Positions 8,129 through 16,501 of a DNA stretch of 64,000 nucleotides are shown here, in pieces. Every line of letters begins with the position of its first letter. Position 1 is the first letter of the stretch. The position numbers and the translations under genes are program-made. This stretch comes from JAUILH01 sp964230215. GTDB lineage: Bacteria > Bacteroidota > Bacteroidia > Flavobacteriales_D > JAUILH01. The stretch lies in the NCBI GenBank assembly GCA_964230215.1, contig CAXRGQ010000007.1, positions 992,001 to 1,056,000 on the forward strand, given 5' to 3'. Below the pieces are notes generated by a model. It saw nothing but the letters and a program-made list of their open reading frames with translations, was not told the DNA's origin and ran no database searches.

Positions 8129-9730
8129 TTAATTGAAGACTAATGGAATTGTTTTAGAAAACTCCTCATTCGCAATTCTAATAAGATAAGTGCCCGCCTT
8201 GAGATCATCCCTTGCAATCGTGATGGACTGCGTATTATGCAAATTGCCATTATACAATTTCTTAATTAGTCTACCAGAAGCGTCTAGTATTTCTATTGTC
8301 GCATTTGTAGCATGAGGTGCACTTAGCTCCAAGGTGGCCACATTATTAGCTGGATTTGGATACACATTACTGCTGAAAAACTCATCACCACTAATGTCCA
8401 CAACATCATTCGGGTCTTGTCCGCGTGTAATGTAGACCTTAAATATGCGATTACTAGCGCTACTTTGTGTACCATCATTGATGAAGAAAATATTCGCTTG
8501 CGTGCTCTCAATTCCGCCAACTACATAACCCACGTGTGTTTTTGAATAGGGTAGACTGTCCAGATGAATAATGTCATAATCATCTGTGAAGTTTGCGTGA
8601 ATGTGAATGAATTCAGCTCCAGATCCCAACAGTCCTGGCATTTCACCAATTTTAAATTCATCCATCGAATCATCCGAAAATCGCGTTGTTTTACTAATTG
8701 TGTTGACAAAGGGAACATTCGTGTCATCTACAAGTTGACCACTTGCATCTAGTGTATACCGGCTCATGCCGCCAAAAAATACCGAGTGCATGGCACTATT
8801 TACACCATCAAAAACGGGCATATGTGCAGTGTGGTACTGATTGAGGTACTGATTAAAATTTGGTCGAACATGATAACCAGTATCTCGAACATCCACAGTA
8901 TTTAGCCAAGGCAAGTCAACGCCATATTGAAACACGCCAGAGAACATGGTTAGACCAACATAACCATCAGGGAATATTTGAATGGACATATTATAGTCTC
9001 TTCTATGTAAATTGGCTGTATCAATCCACTCGGTGTAATTGGATATGGATAGGTTGGTGCCGTCATCATCAATATTAAATTTTTTAATGGCGTTGGTATA
9101 TTCTTGCGTAAAACCCGGACCATGATTGGGTCCTTGTGGATTATATCTTCCCTCAAACATTTGTCCTCCACAAAGGTAGAAGGTGTTGTCTAGCCTGTCT
9201 AGATACCCTCCAGTTACTTGTAATCTTGTGTCTGAAATTTGTCTAAAATGAGGGATAATGGATGTGCCGTTTACGATGGCGTCAATTACATTAGGTACAT
9301 GAACCGCCGTTAGATTGGAGTATGTGATGTGATCATTCGCCGTACTACTAAAGCCGTATCCACCGATAATGTACAACAATGAATCTCGCTGTTCGAACTC
9401 CATGTTGGTGGATTGTAATTGCTCAAATATGGACTGTGGTAGGACACTTAAGCTTGTGCTATAGGTATTGCTCGTTGTCAAGTCTAGTACATAGGCAACC
9501 GTATTGTTAAAGGGCTCAGTAAATGCCGCAAATGGCTGACGTTGATGTAAGCCTTCAGTCCTTCCTCCAATAATAAGTAGTTTGTCATTGTGTTGAGCAT
9601 GCACAAATGATTGCACGCCAGGTGCATTGCTGAAGGTCATTTCTTCGACTTCAACTAGAAAGTTTTCTGCTGTTTGTGCGTTAATGCCTGCAAAGACAAG
9701 GGATAAAACAGTCGTAGTAAGTATCTTCAT
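8129..9730 (-). CDS. Secreted Kelch-like protein with T9SS type A sorting domain
   Basis: A 533-residue protein with a signal peptide (MKILTTTVLSLVFAGINAQ). Its body has recurring glycine-rich strands typical of a Kelch or galactose-oxidase-like propeller: LLIIGGRTEG, LLYIIGGYGF, FYLCGGQMF, VFFGGMSRY and VGYVVGGIE. The last 80 or so residues are a T9SS type A sorting domain: FFSSNVYPNPANN, then IEILDASGRLIKKLYNG and LKAGTYLIRI. It should be exported by T9SS, with the tail cleaved and the protein surface-attached or released. No catalytic residues are recognised. It is transcribed alone, downstream of frr on the same strand. Confidence 0.88.
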   Translation of the reverse strand: MKILTTTVLSLVFAGINAQTAENFLVEVEEMTFSNAPGVQSFVHAQHNDKLLIIGGRTEGLHQRQPFAAFTEPFNNTVAYVLDLTTSNTYSTSLSVLPQSIFEQLQSTNMEFEQRDSLLYIIGGYGFSSTANDHITYSNLTAVHVPNVIDAIVNGTSIIPHFRQISDTRLQVTGGYLDRLDNTFYLCGGQMFEGRYNPQGPNHGPGFTQEYTNAIKKFNIDDDGTNLSISNYTEWIDTANLHRRDYNMSIQIFPDGYVGLTMFSGVFQYGVDLPWLNTVDVRDTGYHVRPNFNQYLNQYHTAHMPVFDGVNSAMHSVFFGGMSRYTLDASGQLVDDTNVPFVNTISKTTRFSDDSMDEFKIGEMPGLLGSGAEFIHIHANFTDDYDIIHLDSLPYSKTHVGYVVGGIESTQANIFFINDGTQSSASNRIFKVYITRGQDPNDVVDISGDEFFSSNVYPNPANNVATLELSAPHATNATIEILDASGRLIKKLYNGNLHNTQSITIARDDLKAGTYLIRIANEEFSKTIPLVFN

Positions 9731-9785
9731 TGGAATTATTTTCCCAAAAGATACTGCCAGAATAAGTTTGTAATTGTAACCCCAG

Positions 9786-10349
9786 TTACACTTTCATGAT
9801 ATCCGCCTCTTTGGCATCCAAAATAGCGTCCACTTTTGCAGAGAAATTATCTGTAAGCTTTTGAATTTGTGCTTCCGCATCTTTAGCCATATCCTCAGAC
9901 AAACCTTCCTTTTCAAGACCTTTAATGTAGTCGTTGGCATCCTTACGTTTGTTGCGGATACTTACTTTAGCATTTTCACCTTCAGACTTAACTTTCTTTA
10001 CTAAGTCACGACGGCGCTCTTCCGTAAGCACAGGAATGTTGATTAGGATAGACTCGCCATTGTTCTGTGGGTTAAGACCAAGGTTTGCATTGATAATACC
10101 GCGTTCAATTTCCTCAATAAGCGATTTCTCCCATGGCTGCACAGTCAGTGTTCTTGCATCTAAAGAGTTTACGTTTGCAACCTGATTTAGAGGTGTAGGT
10201 GCTCCGTAGTATTCAACCATAACCGAATCAAGTAAAGCTGGTGTAGCTCGACCAGCACGAATTTTAGTTAACTCTGATTCAAGATGCGCAATGGCATCAC
10301 TCATTCCCTCCTTCGCTTCATCAAGCGCCATGTTGATTTCTTCGGTCAT
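9786..10349 (-). CDS. frr: Ribosome recycling factor
   Basis: RRF splits post-termination ribosomes together with EF-G. The length of 187 residues is normal for the family. It starts MTEEINMALDEAKEGMSDAI, has the conserved KIRAGRATPALLD and VEYYGAPTPLNQVANV, and ends ILDAKEADIMKV. It lies 37 nt after pyrH, the standard pyrH-frr pair, and is probably read from the pyrH promoter. Confidence 0.98.
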   Translation of the reverse strand: MTEEINMALDEAKEGMSDAIAHLESELTKIRAGRATPALLDSVMVEYYGAPTPLNQVANVNSLDARTLTVQPWEKSLIEEIERGIINANLGLNPQNNGESILINIPVLTEERRRDLVKKVKSEGENAKVSIRNKRKDANDYIKGLEKEGLSEDMAKDAEAQIQKLTDNFSAKVDAILDAKEADIMKV

Positions 10350-10386
10350 AAAAGTTGTGTTTTAGAAGTTTAAAAATATAAAATTC

Positions 10387-11094
10387 CTAGAATTCAACAA
10401 GCGTACCAACAGATTCTCCAACCACAACTTTGTGTAAGTTGCCAGGCTTGTTCATATCAAATACAATAATTGGAAGCTTATTTTCATTGCACAGCGTAAA
10501 TGCTGTTAAGTCCATAATTGATAACCCTTTTTCGTACACCTCATTAAATGTAATGCGGTCGTATTTAGTGGCAGAAGCATCTTTTTCAGGATCTGCATTA
10601 TATATGCCGTCAACTCGTGTGCCTTTTAAGATTACATCAGCGTCTACTTCAATCGCTCGTAAAGAAGCTGCCGTGTCAGTAGTAAAAAATGGATTTCCTG
10701 TACCTGCTCCAAATATTACAACACGTCCTTTTTCTAAGTGGCGTACCGCTCTTCTTTTGATGAAAGGTTCAGCAATTTCCTTCATTTCGATTGCAGATTG
10801 CAATCTGGTTTTAACACCGGCTTTTTCAAGTGCAGATTGCAGCGCCATGGCATTAATCATAGTAGCTAGCATACCCATGTAGTCTCCTTGCGTGCGTTCC
10901 ATTCCGCCATCTTCTGCCTGTACACCTCTAAAGATATTTCCGCCGCCAATTACAATGGCAACTTCAACACCAGCTTCATAGATGGTTTTTATTTCTTCTG
11001 CATAGGCATCAAGGCGGCTATTATCAATTCCGAACTGCTTGTCGCCCATAAGAGCTTCACCGCTTAGCTTTAATAATATTCTTTTGTACTTCAT
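10387..11094 (-). CDS. pyrH: UMP kinase
   Basis: Phosphorylates UMP to UDP in pyrimidine nucleotide synthesis and belongs to the amino-acid kinase fold. The 235 residues show the expected KYKRILLKLSGEALMG opening, GGGNIFRG, the GTGNPFFTTDTAA loop and DMNKPGNLHKVV near the end. It follows tsf on the same strand, but a terminator (11125-11160) and its own -7 box (11112-11119) separate them, so pyrH-frr should be an independent unit. Confidence 0.98.
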   Translation of the reverse strand: MKYKRILLKLSGEALMGDKQFGIDNSRLDAYAEEIKTIYEAGVEVAIVIGGGNIFRGVQAEDGGMERTQGDYMGMLATMINAMALQSALEKAGVKTRLQSAIEMKEIAEPFIKRRAVRHLEKGRVVIFGAGTGNPFFTTDTAASLRAIEVDADVILKGTRVDGIYNADPEKDASATKYDRITFNEVYEKGLSIMDLTAFTLCNENKLPIIVFDMNKPGNLHKVVVGESVGTLVEF

Positions 11095-11111
11095 GGGTAA
11101 ATCTGTTTTAT

Positions 11112-11119
11112 CAAAAGTA
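11112..11119 (-). promoter_or_regulatory. -7 promoter box of pyrH-frr
   Basis: TACTTTTG on the minus strand matches TAnnTTTG and ends 17 nt before the pyrH ATG. It sits directly after the T-run of the tsf terminator. Confidence 0.55.
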
Positions 11120-11124
11120 AGGAC

Positions 11125-11160
11125 AAAAAAAAGAGAGAATTAAAATTCTCTCTCTTTTTT
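11125..11160 (-). terminator. Intrinsic terminator after tsf
   Basis: On the minus strand, GAGAGAAT and ATTCTCTC form a stem around a short TTTA loop, preceded by A residues and followed by an eight-T run. It begins 5 nt after the tsf stop and would end the rplM-rpsI-rpsB-tsf transcript. Confidence 0.88.
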
Positions 11161-11165
11161 AAAAA

Positions 11166-11990
11166 TTATTTAAGTTGAACACGTTTAAATGTGGTCACCG
11201 TTAAATCAGGATCACTATTCTTAAGGTGTTGGTCAACAGTAAGTTTGTTGTCTTTAATAAACGCTTGGTTAAGAAGTGTAACCTCTTTAAAGAATTTGTT
11301 TAATCTACCCATAGCAATTTTCTCAGCCATATCTGCAGGCTTACCTTCTTGGATAGCTAATTCTTTGCCAACTTCAATTTCTCTATCGATAACATCTTGA
11401 GCAACGTCATTCTTGTCAACAGCGATAGGCGCCATTGCAGCAATCTGCATAGCAACTTCTCTACCAACTTCAACGCCACCTTCTTTGTTAAGACCAACAA
11501 CAGAAGCAATCTGGTTACCTGGGTGGTTGTATGCTACAACGCTTTCAGCGTTTACTACATAATAGCTAGATAAATCTAGTTTTTCACCAATAACACCGAT
11601 TTGCTCAGTAATTTTTTCTTCGATAGTTAATTTATCGTCGTACTTAAGACCTTTTAATTCTTCAACAGTAGCTGGAGTGTTGTTTAATGCAACGTCCACA
11701 AGACCATCAACAAAACTTCTGAACTCATCATTCTTTGCAACGAAATCAGTTTCGCAGCTAAGTGCAAGTAATACACCCGTTTTATTGTCGTCAGTTGTTT
11801 TAGCGATAACCAAACCTTCTTTAGTTTCGTTGTCACCTCTCTTAGCAGCTACTTTCTGTCCTTTTTTTCTAAGGATATCAATAGCGTCTTCCATATTACC
11901 GTCAGCTTCAACTAAAGCTTTTTTGCAGTCCATCATTCCTGCACCGGTCTTTTGTCTTAATTCGTTTACTTGTTTAGCAGTAATAGCCAT
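11166..11990 (-). CDS. tsf: Translation elongation factor Ts
   Basis: Guanine nucleotide exchange factor for EF-Tu. The 274 residues begin MAITAKQVNELRQKTGAGMM, with the family signature GAGMMDCKKALVEADGNMED, an N-terminal UBA-like domain, then the dimerisation core (LALSCETDFVAKNDEF and YNHPGNQIASVV). It is shorter than the E. coli protein (283) but in the family range. It lies 31 nt after rpsB and is the last gene of the ribosomal operon, followed by a strong terminator. Confidence 0.98.
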   Translation of the reverse strand: MAITAKQVNELRQKTGAGMMDCKKALVEADGNMEDAIDILRKKGQKVAAKRGDNETKEGLVIAKTTDDNKTGVLLALSCETDFVAKNDEFRSFVDGLVDVALNNTPATVEELKGLKYDDKLTIEEKITEQIGVIGEKLDLSSYYVVNAESVVAYNHPGNQIASVVGLNKEGGVEVGREVAMQIAAMAPIAVDKNDVAQDVIDREIEVGKELAIQEGKPADMAEKIAMGRLNKFFKEVTLLNQAFIKDNKLTVDQHLKNSDPDLTVTTFKRVQLK

Positions 11991-12021
11991 GATACAAATA
12001 CTTTAAAAATGTTATCGTTAA

Positions 12022-12780
12022 TTATGCTTCAGTTTCCTGATCAGCAGTCTCTTCAACCTTAGTTTCAGTTGCCTTAGTCTTATCTTTAGACGCTTTTCTT
12101 TCTTCTAAACCTTCTTTAATTGCATTACAAACAGTACTTACAATCAAGTCAATTGATTTACTCGCATCATCATTAGATGGAATAGGGAAATCAACTACAT
12201 TAGGATTAGAGTTAGTATCCACCATTGCAAATGTTGGGATATTCAATTTGCGTGCTTCAGCAACAGCAATATGCTCTTTCTTAACATCAATGATGAAAAT
12301 GGCCGCTGGAAGTCTAGTAAGCTCAGCGATACTACCTAAGTTTTTATCAAGTTTAGCTCTTTGTCTTTCGAACTGTAAACGTTCTCTTTTTGACATGGTG
12401 TCAAAAGTACCATCCGTTTTCATCTTATCGATAGCTCCCATTTTACGGATAGCTTTACGGATAGTAGCAAAGTTTGTAAGCATTCCACCAGGCCATCTTT
12501 CAGTTACGAAAGGCATGTTGATTGCTTTACAATTGCTTTCTAAAATTTCTTTTGCTTGTTTCTTAGTCGAAACGAAAAGGATCTTCTTCCCTGACTTTGC
12601 GATTTGCTTCATTGCATCTGCAGCTTCACTAAGCTTCACAGCTGTTTTGTTCAAATCAATTACGTGGATGCCTTTTTTCTCATCGAAAATATAAGGTGCC
12701 ATTGAAGGATCCCACTTTCTTTTAAGGTGTCCAAAATGAACACCAGCTTCTAATAATTCTTTAAAATCTACTTTTGACAT
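12022..12780 (-). CDS. rpsB: 30S ribosomal protein S2
   Basis: A 252-residue S2 protein with the opening VDFKELLEAGVHFGHLKRKW, the conserved WDPSMAPYIFDEKKGIHVID, KQAKEILE and ERWPGGMLTNF. The last 25 residues are a charged, Lys/Glu/Thr-rich tail (KATETKVEETADQETEA) beyond the globular fold. It is separated from rpsI by a 106-nt spacer with a 10-bp hairpin that may regulate it. Confidence 0.98.
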   Translation of the reverse strand: MSKVDFKELLEAGVHFGHLKRKWDPSMAPYIFDEKKGIHVIDLNKTAVKLSEAADAMKQIAKSGKKILFVSTKKQAKEILESNCKAINMPFVTERWPGGMLTNFATIRKAIRKMGAIDKMKTDGTFDTMSKRERLQFERQRAKLDKNLGSIAELTRLPAAIFIIDVKKEHIAVAEARKLNIPTFAMVDTNSNPNVVDFPIPSNDDASKSIDLIVSTVCNAIKEGLEERKASKDKTKATETKVEETADQETEA

Positions 12781-12817
12781 TTTTTAAGATTTGAGATTTA
12801 CATTCTGATTAATATAC

Positions 12818-12854
12818 AACTGCTGAGTAGCCGCTTGCGCGAGTCTCAGCAGTT
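12818..12854 (-). promoter_or_regulatory. Hairpin in the rpsI-rpsB spacer (candidate S2 leader)
   Basis: AACTGCTGAG at 12818-12827 is perfectly complementary to CTCAGCAGTT at 12845-12854. The 17-nt loop is GC-rich and could pair further. There is no T-run after it in the direction of transcription, so it is not a standard terminator. Its location 37 nt before rpsB suggests an autoregulatory leader or RNA processing site; that role is inference. Confidence 0.6.
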
Positions 12855-12886
12855 TAGATACTAAATCCCGATTAATTCTAAACGGA

Positions 12887-13273
12887 TTAACGCTTAGAGA
12901 ACTGGAATTTCTTTCTTGCTTTTTTCTGTCCTGGCTTCTTACGCTCAACCATTCTTGGGTCACGCGTCATTAAACCTTCAGCTCTTAATGCAGGCTTCCA
13001 ATCTTCATTGATTTCTACTAATGCACGAGAAATCGCTAATCTGATTGCTTCAACCTGTCCAGAAGGACCACCACCTTTAACATTGATGTTCACATCATAC
13101 TTTCCTTTTGTATCTGTGATATCGAATGGTTGGTTAAGGATTGTTTGCTGAACTGCAATTGGGAAATAATCTTTTGCATCTTTCTTATTGATGGTCATTT
13201 TCCCTTTACCTTCTGATAGGTATACTCTGGCTACTGAAGTTTTTCTTCTACCAATTTTATTTACTACTTCCAT
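12887..13273 (-). CDS. rpsI: 30S ribosomal protein S9
   Basis: S9 is a 128-residue protein here, from ATG 13273 (MEVVNKIGRRKTSVARVYLS). An upstream TTG at 13279 is possible but would add only two residues absent from the family. It has the conserved GGGPSGQVEAIRLAISRAL and ends in the typical basic tail KKPGQKKARKKFQFSKR, which reaches the P-site tRNA. It lies 6 nt after the rplM stop and is translationally linked to it. Confidence 0.98.
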   Translation of the reverse strand: MEVVNKIGRRKTSVARVYLSEGKGKMTINKKDAKDYFPIAVQQTILNQPFDITDTKGKYDVNINVKGGGPSGQVEAIRLAISRALVEINEDWKPALRAEGLMTRDPRMVERKKPGQKKARKKFQFSKR

Positions 13274-13279
13274 TATCAA

Positions 13280-13735
13280 TTACTTGATTGTGTCCAATTC
13301 AATTTTCTGTGGCTTCTGTGCATCATGGTTGTGCTCTGAACCAACATATACTTTAAGGTTTCTGAAAAGCTCGCTACCTAATTTGTTCTTAGGAAGCATT
13401 CCTTTTACAGCCTTCTCAACAATTCTTTCTGGGAATTTAGCGTGCACTTCTTCAGCAGTTGAAGTTCTCTGTCCTCCTGGGTATCCAGTGTGTCTCACAT
13501 ACTGCTTTTCAACAAACTTATTTCCACTTAAAGTGATCTTCTCTGCGTTGATTACGATAACATTGTCACCACAATCAGCATGAGGTGTATAATTAGGCTT
13601 GTGCTTTCCTCTTAAAATAAAAGCAACTCTGCTTGCTAGTCTACCTAAAGCTTGTCCTTCAGCATCAACTAAAATCCATTGTTTATTTGCTGTTGCCTTG
13701 TTGGCCGAAACCGTTTTGTAACTTAGTGTATCCAC
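13280..13735 (-). CDS. rplM: 50S ribosomal protein L13
   Basis: L13, an early-assembly protein of the large subunit. A GTG start at 13735 (MDTLSYKTVSANKATANK) gives 151 residues, the length I expect for Bacteroidota L13. A second GTG at 13759 in frame would add MLIKEEKN, which looks like leader rather than protein. Conserved segments are WILVDAEGQALGRLAS, LRGKHKPNYTPHADCGD and RHTGYPGGQ. It is first in the operon rplM-rpsI-rpsB-tsf. Start choice is the main uncertainty. Confidence 0.96.
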   Translation of the reverse strand: MDTLSYKTVSANKATANKQWILVDAEGQALGRLASRVAFILRGKHKPNYTPHADCGDNVIVINAEKITLSGNKFVEKQYVRHTGYPGGQRTSTAEEVHAKFPERIVEKAVKGMLPKNKLGSELFRNLKVYVGSEHNHDAQKPQKIELDTIK

Positions 13736-13762
13736 GTTTTTTTCTTCTTTTATTAACACTAT

Positions 13763-13780
13763 ACCCCTAAAATTGGGGGT
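13763..13780 (-). promoter_or_regulatory. Small hairpin at the 5' end of the rplM transcript
   Basis: ACCCC and GGGGT pair across an 8-nt loop, just 2 nt after the -7 box. The predicted transcription start falls at or inside the stem, so this hairpin would lie at or near the 5' end of the mRNA. It could stabilise the transcript or take part in L13 feedback; no direct evidence. Confidence 0.45.
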
Positions 13781-13781
13781 G

Positions 13782-13812
13782 CAAACATACAGCTATTTTT
13801 TAAGAAGCACAA
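13782..13812 (-). promoter_or_regulatory. Full Bacteroidota-type promoter of the rplM operon
   Basis: On the minus strand TTG (13812-13810) is followed after 20 nt by TATGTTTG (13789-13782), an exact TAnnTTTG -7 box. This is the only box in the window where I also find a well-spaced -33 TTG. The transcription start should fall near 13778. It drives rplM-rpsI-rpsB-tsf. Confidence 0.75.
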
Positions 13813-13841
13813 TTTATCCATGGTTTTTTTGTGGATAAATT
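13811..13841. repeat. 10-bp inverted repeat next to the rplM promoter, with a DnaA-box-like word
   Basis: AATTTATCCA (13811-13820) and TGGATAAATT (13832-13841) are perfect inverted copies around an 11-nt T-rich spacer. The right arm includes the 9-mer TTATCCACA on the minus strand (13838-13830), identical to the classic DnaA box; the left arm has the near-match TTATCCATG. It abuts the -33 element. It could be a regulator site at the operon promoter or a terminator remnant of the gene to the right. Confidence 0.4.
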
Positions 13842-13891
13842 CAAATAAATGAGGGAGTAGTCAAGATAACTACAACTATTGGGCTAAGTAA

Positions 13892-14983
13892 CTATAAATC
13901 GGCGGATAATTCTCTAAAAAATCGCCACCAATTAATTTCCTTTCCCCATTTTTTGCCTGTGCGCACAATTATGATGTTTTTTTTGGGATGTACGTAGATG
14001 TATTGTCCAAGTATACCCTGCGCCATTATTTCATTTTCTGGTGATTGAAAGTTCCACCATTGATACGCATAACCGCCGTAATTATCGGCACCCGCATAAC
14101 AGCGCTCAATCCAATCTTTGCTCACGACTTGTTTGCCCTTATATTCGCCCATATTGAGCATTAAACGCCCAATTTTTGCATAGTCTCTACTTCTGGCATT
14201 GAGTCCGCAAAAGCCTTTTTCTGTATTCCCTCGCCTGCTATCTAAGCTCCATGATGCGCTGAACTCCATTTCCAATGTTTTCCAAAGCTTTTCCTCGCAG
14301 TAATCCGCCAGTTTTTTTCCAGTTGCGCGCTCCAGAGCAATGGACAGTAGTTGGGGATCAATGCTTATGTAATTAAACCCTTTCCCTGGTTCTTGTGCCA
14401 CTTTAAGGCGCGGGATATAGTTTAGTAAGTGCTTTCCGTAATAGTATTTGGCAATCTTCCCAAATGGGTTGAAGTAGGACTCCTTAAAATCTATACCAGA
14501 TTGCATGTTTAGCAAATGCTCGATGGTGATTTTCTCAAACCCTGGATTCTTCAATTCTGGAATATACTTGGTAATGGGGTCTTGAACACTACTTATTTTG
14601 CCTTCATCAACAGCAATGCCCACTAATAGTGAAACTACAGACTTTGCAACCGACATGCTTGTAAACACCGACGAAGAGTCAAATTTAGGATGGTACCATT
14701 CGTACAGGATGCTATCGTTTCGAATAATTAATAAGCTCAAAGATTTATTCGCAATATGATAGTCCTCATAGCTTGTGTAGCTGTCCAATGGTGAATTCAA
14801 CTCGATCTGCCTAACATCACTTTTAACAAAATTGAAATGATTATCGCTGGTAGAAATAGATCTCTCAGGGAATTTCTTGTGGTCTTTGTAATCAGCAAAA
14901 TTGTAGATAAAATAGCGTCCTACATGGCATGATGTTAAGGCTACAAGTATTATAGTTGCTATGACTATGCTTAGTCGATTCAT
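13892..14983 (-). CDS. Serine hydrolase lipoprotein (beta-lactamase class C / PBP4-like fold)
   Basis: A 363-residue exported lipoprotein: hydrophobic N terminus and lipobox LTSC with Cys19 as the lipid site. The catalytic SxxK is SVAK with Ser111 and Lys114 in FTSMSVAKSVVSLLVG. A Tyr motif lies in FNYISIDPQLL, and a C-terminal RTGKKWGKE can serve as the third (K-T-G-like) box. Such proteins act as esterases, DD-peptidases or amidases; true beta-lactamase activity is not implied. It is followed by the ribosomal operon promoter region and has no clear partner gene. Confidence 0.86.
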   Translation of the reverse strand: MNRLSIVIATIILVALTSCHVGRYFIYNFADYKDHKKFPERSISTSDNHFNFVKSDVRQIELNSPLDSYTSYEDYHIANKSLSLLIIRNDSILYEWYHPKFDSSSVFTSMSVAKSVVSLLVGIAVDEGKISSVQDPITKYIPELKNPGFEKITIEHLLNMQSGIDFKESYFNPFGKIAKYYYGKHLLNYIPRLKVAQEPGKGFNYISIDPQLLSIALERATGKKLADYCEEKLWKTLEMEFSASWSLDSRRGNTEKGFCGLNARSRDYAKIGRLMLNMGEYKGKQVVSKDWIERCYAGADNYGGYAYQWWNFQSPENEIMAQGILGQYIYVHPKKNIIIVRTGKKWGKEINWWRFFRELSADL

Positions 14984-15022
14984 GTCTGTTTTTCACGATA
15001 CACTTATGGTGTAATTTTATAA

Positions 15023-15913
15023 TCAATCATCCATAAAGTTCTTTTCATCCTCTTTCTTAAATAAGTGCTTGAAAGGATGTATTTGCTGTTTAAAGAATCC
15101 ACCTTCCGGAGTATCGTCGTGATAAAGGCCTAAAATAGGTTTTTTCTTTGGATTATCTGGCAGATAGAAGTAGCCAAAAATATGGTCCCAAACTGTGAGA
15201 ATACTCGCGTAGTTTACACTGGTGTCACTATTCACATTTTTAGCGTGATGCCAATAATGTGTGTCGGGCGTTATTACAATATAATTTAAAAAACTGAGCC
15301 AACTAGGTAACTGAATATTAGCATGCGATAAAAATGTAAAGGTAAAACTCACCCAAACTTGGAATACCATATACTCTATTGGCATTACACCTAACAGTCC
15401 AAATGGAACAAACATCAGTGGTCTAAAGACTAAATACTCAACAAAATGGAAGTGGCGTGTACTACCAAAGCCCAATTCTTCTTGCGCATGATGAATTTTA
15501 TGGAACTTCCAAAGAAGGGGAATTTTATGCAGTAGCACATGTCCAAACCAATTCACAAAGTCATTTACACCGAATATTATTAAAAACATTGCAATAGTAG
15601 GTAGGTTTGATACGTCATATATTACCCAGCCATCGAATAGATATTCTACTGCTGCTGCAGATCCCATTACAACTGGGAAAGCCAGTAAAAAGTCGTAAAC
15701 AAAAATGTATACCAGATCTAAAAAGAAGCCTTTTCTTGTAATTACCTGATAGTCTAGTTTTTTGGGTAAGATAGATTCGAGTACTAAAAAGACTACTGCC
15801 AAGAACAACACTACCAGTAAGGAATGTTGCCACCAGTGCTCAACTGCACTGTACGAGTCTTTTAAATACCATTCATACAACTCCCAAAAACTGGGGTCTT
15901 GATTCGTATTCAT
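15023..15913 (-). CDS. Sterol desaturase / fatty acid hydroxylase family membrane protein
   Basis: A 296-residue integral membrane di-iron enzyme of the FA_hydroxylase family. Hydrophobic helices at about 28-46, 67-88 and 105-122 precede the His clusters HVLLHKIPLLWKFHKIHHAQ and HYWHHAKNVNSD that bind the two irons. These usually hydroxylate or desaturate lipid chains using O2. The substrate cannot be told from sequence. The C terminus is a charged tail (LFKKEDEKNFMDD). It stands 39 nt upstream of the serine hydrolase on the same strand, possibly co-transcribed. Confidence 0.88.
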   Translation of the reverse strand: MNTNQDPSFWELYEWYLKDSYSAVEHWWQHSLLVVLFLAVVFLVLESILPKKLDYQVITRKGFFLDLVYIFVYDFLLAFPVVMGSAAAVEYLFDGWVIYDVSNLPTIAMFLIIFGVNDFVNWFGHVLLHKIPLLWKFHKIHHAQEELGFGSTRHFHFVEYLVFRPLMFVPFGLLGVMPIEYMVFQVWVSFTFTFLSHANIQLPSWLSFLNYIVITPDTHYWHHAKNVNSDTSVNYASILTVWDHIFGYFYLPDNPKKKPILGLYHDDTPEGGFFKQQIHPFKHLFKKEDEKNFMDD

Positions 15914-16004
15914 TTATAATTTAATTGGAATGCAGATTCAATAAGAATCCGACTTGTTTAACATATTCTATTTGGGATTATTCCAAGGGGGTAGAATATG
16001 CTTG

Positions 16005-16418
16005 TCAAATTATAAATACAGAAAGTATGGACTGTTGATCACCTAAGCAGAGTGCTGAGTATGGGCTATATTTGCCTATCAACTTATTTAGCTCATCGTG
16101 ACGTGCTGTAAGAAGCGAATAGATTAAACTAAGGTCAATGGAATCATCCTTGTCGCCTGACGTGGATTTGAACCACTCTTCCTTAGATTCTTCTTCAAGC
16201 TCAGCAAATGGTGTGTCACTATCTCCTGAATGTACTAATGAAAACTGGCATTGATCGACATGATTAATTTGATCTTTAATCTTACTATCAATCGACCCAA
16301 TTCCAAGCGCTTTTACATGTTTACACTTGCTTAATATTATAGACTTTGCAGCACCTGAATTTATACATACAGTAAATAGGATGCCGAGTACGAAACAATA
16401 TTTAATCAGGCGATTCAT
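16005..16418 (-). CDS. Small exported protein of unknown function
   Basis: A 137-residue protein with a likely signal peptide (MNRLIKYCFVLGILFTVCIN, cleavage near SGAA). The mature part has three Cys residues, an acidic middle (FAELEEESKEEWF) and a helical SLIYSLLTARHDELNKLIGK segment. No domain is recognised. It stands between kbl and the desaturase on the same strand, with an 83-nt gap to kbl. It could be lineage-specific. Confidence 0.62.
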   Translation of the reverse strand: MNRLIKYCFVLGILFTVCINSGAAKSIILSKCKHVKALGIGSIDSKIKDQINHVDQCQFSLVHSGDSDTPFAELEEESKEEWFKSTSGDKDDSIDLSLIYSLLTARHDELNKLIGKYSPYSALCLGDQQSILSVFII

Positions 16419-16501
16419 TTCAAAAGTCCTTGACTATCAATAAAGTTACAACATCTATTTTAAATTTGAAATGGTGTGAGCAAGAAAATTATTTCATACT
16501 C

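Noticed and set aside
9781..9800. GTAAC-N4-GTTAC palindrome just after the frr stop, as a terminator
   Set aside because: Five bp of stem and no T-run; too weak to call.
13811..13841. Possible replication origin from the TTATCCACA word near rplM
   Set aside because: Only one exact DnaA box and one near match are seen, with no dnaA, dnaN, gyrB or parA nearby and no AT-rich unwinding cluster beyond the local average.
13892..14983. Antibiotic-resistance beta-lactamase
   Set aside because: SxxK and Tyr boxes only place it in the broad serine hydrolase fold; the lipobox and divergence point to a generic esterase or peptidase.
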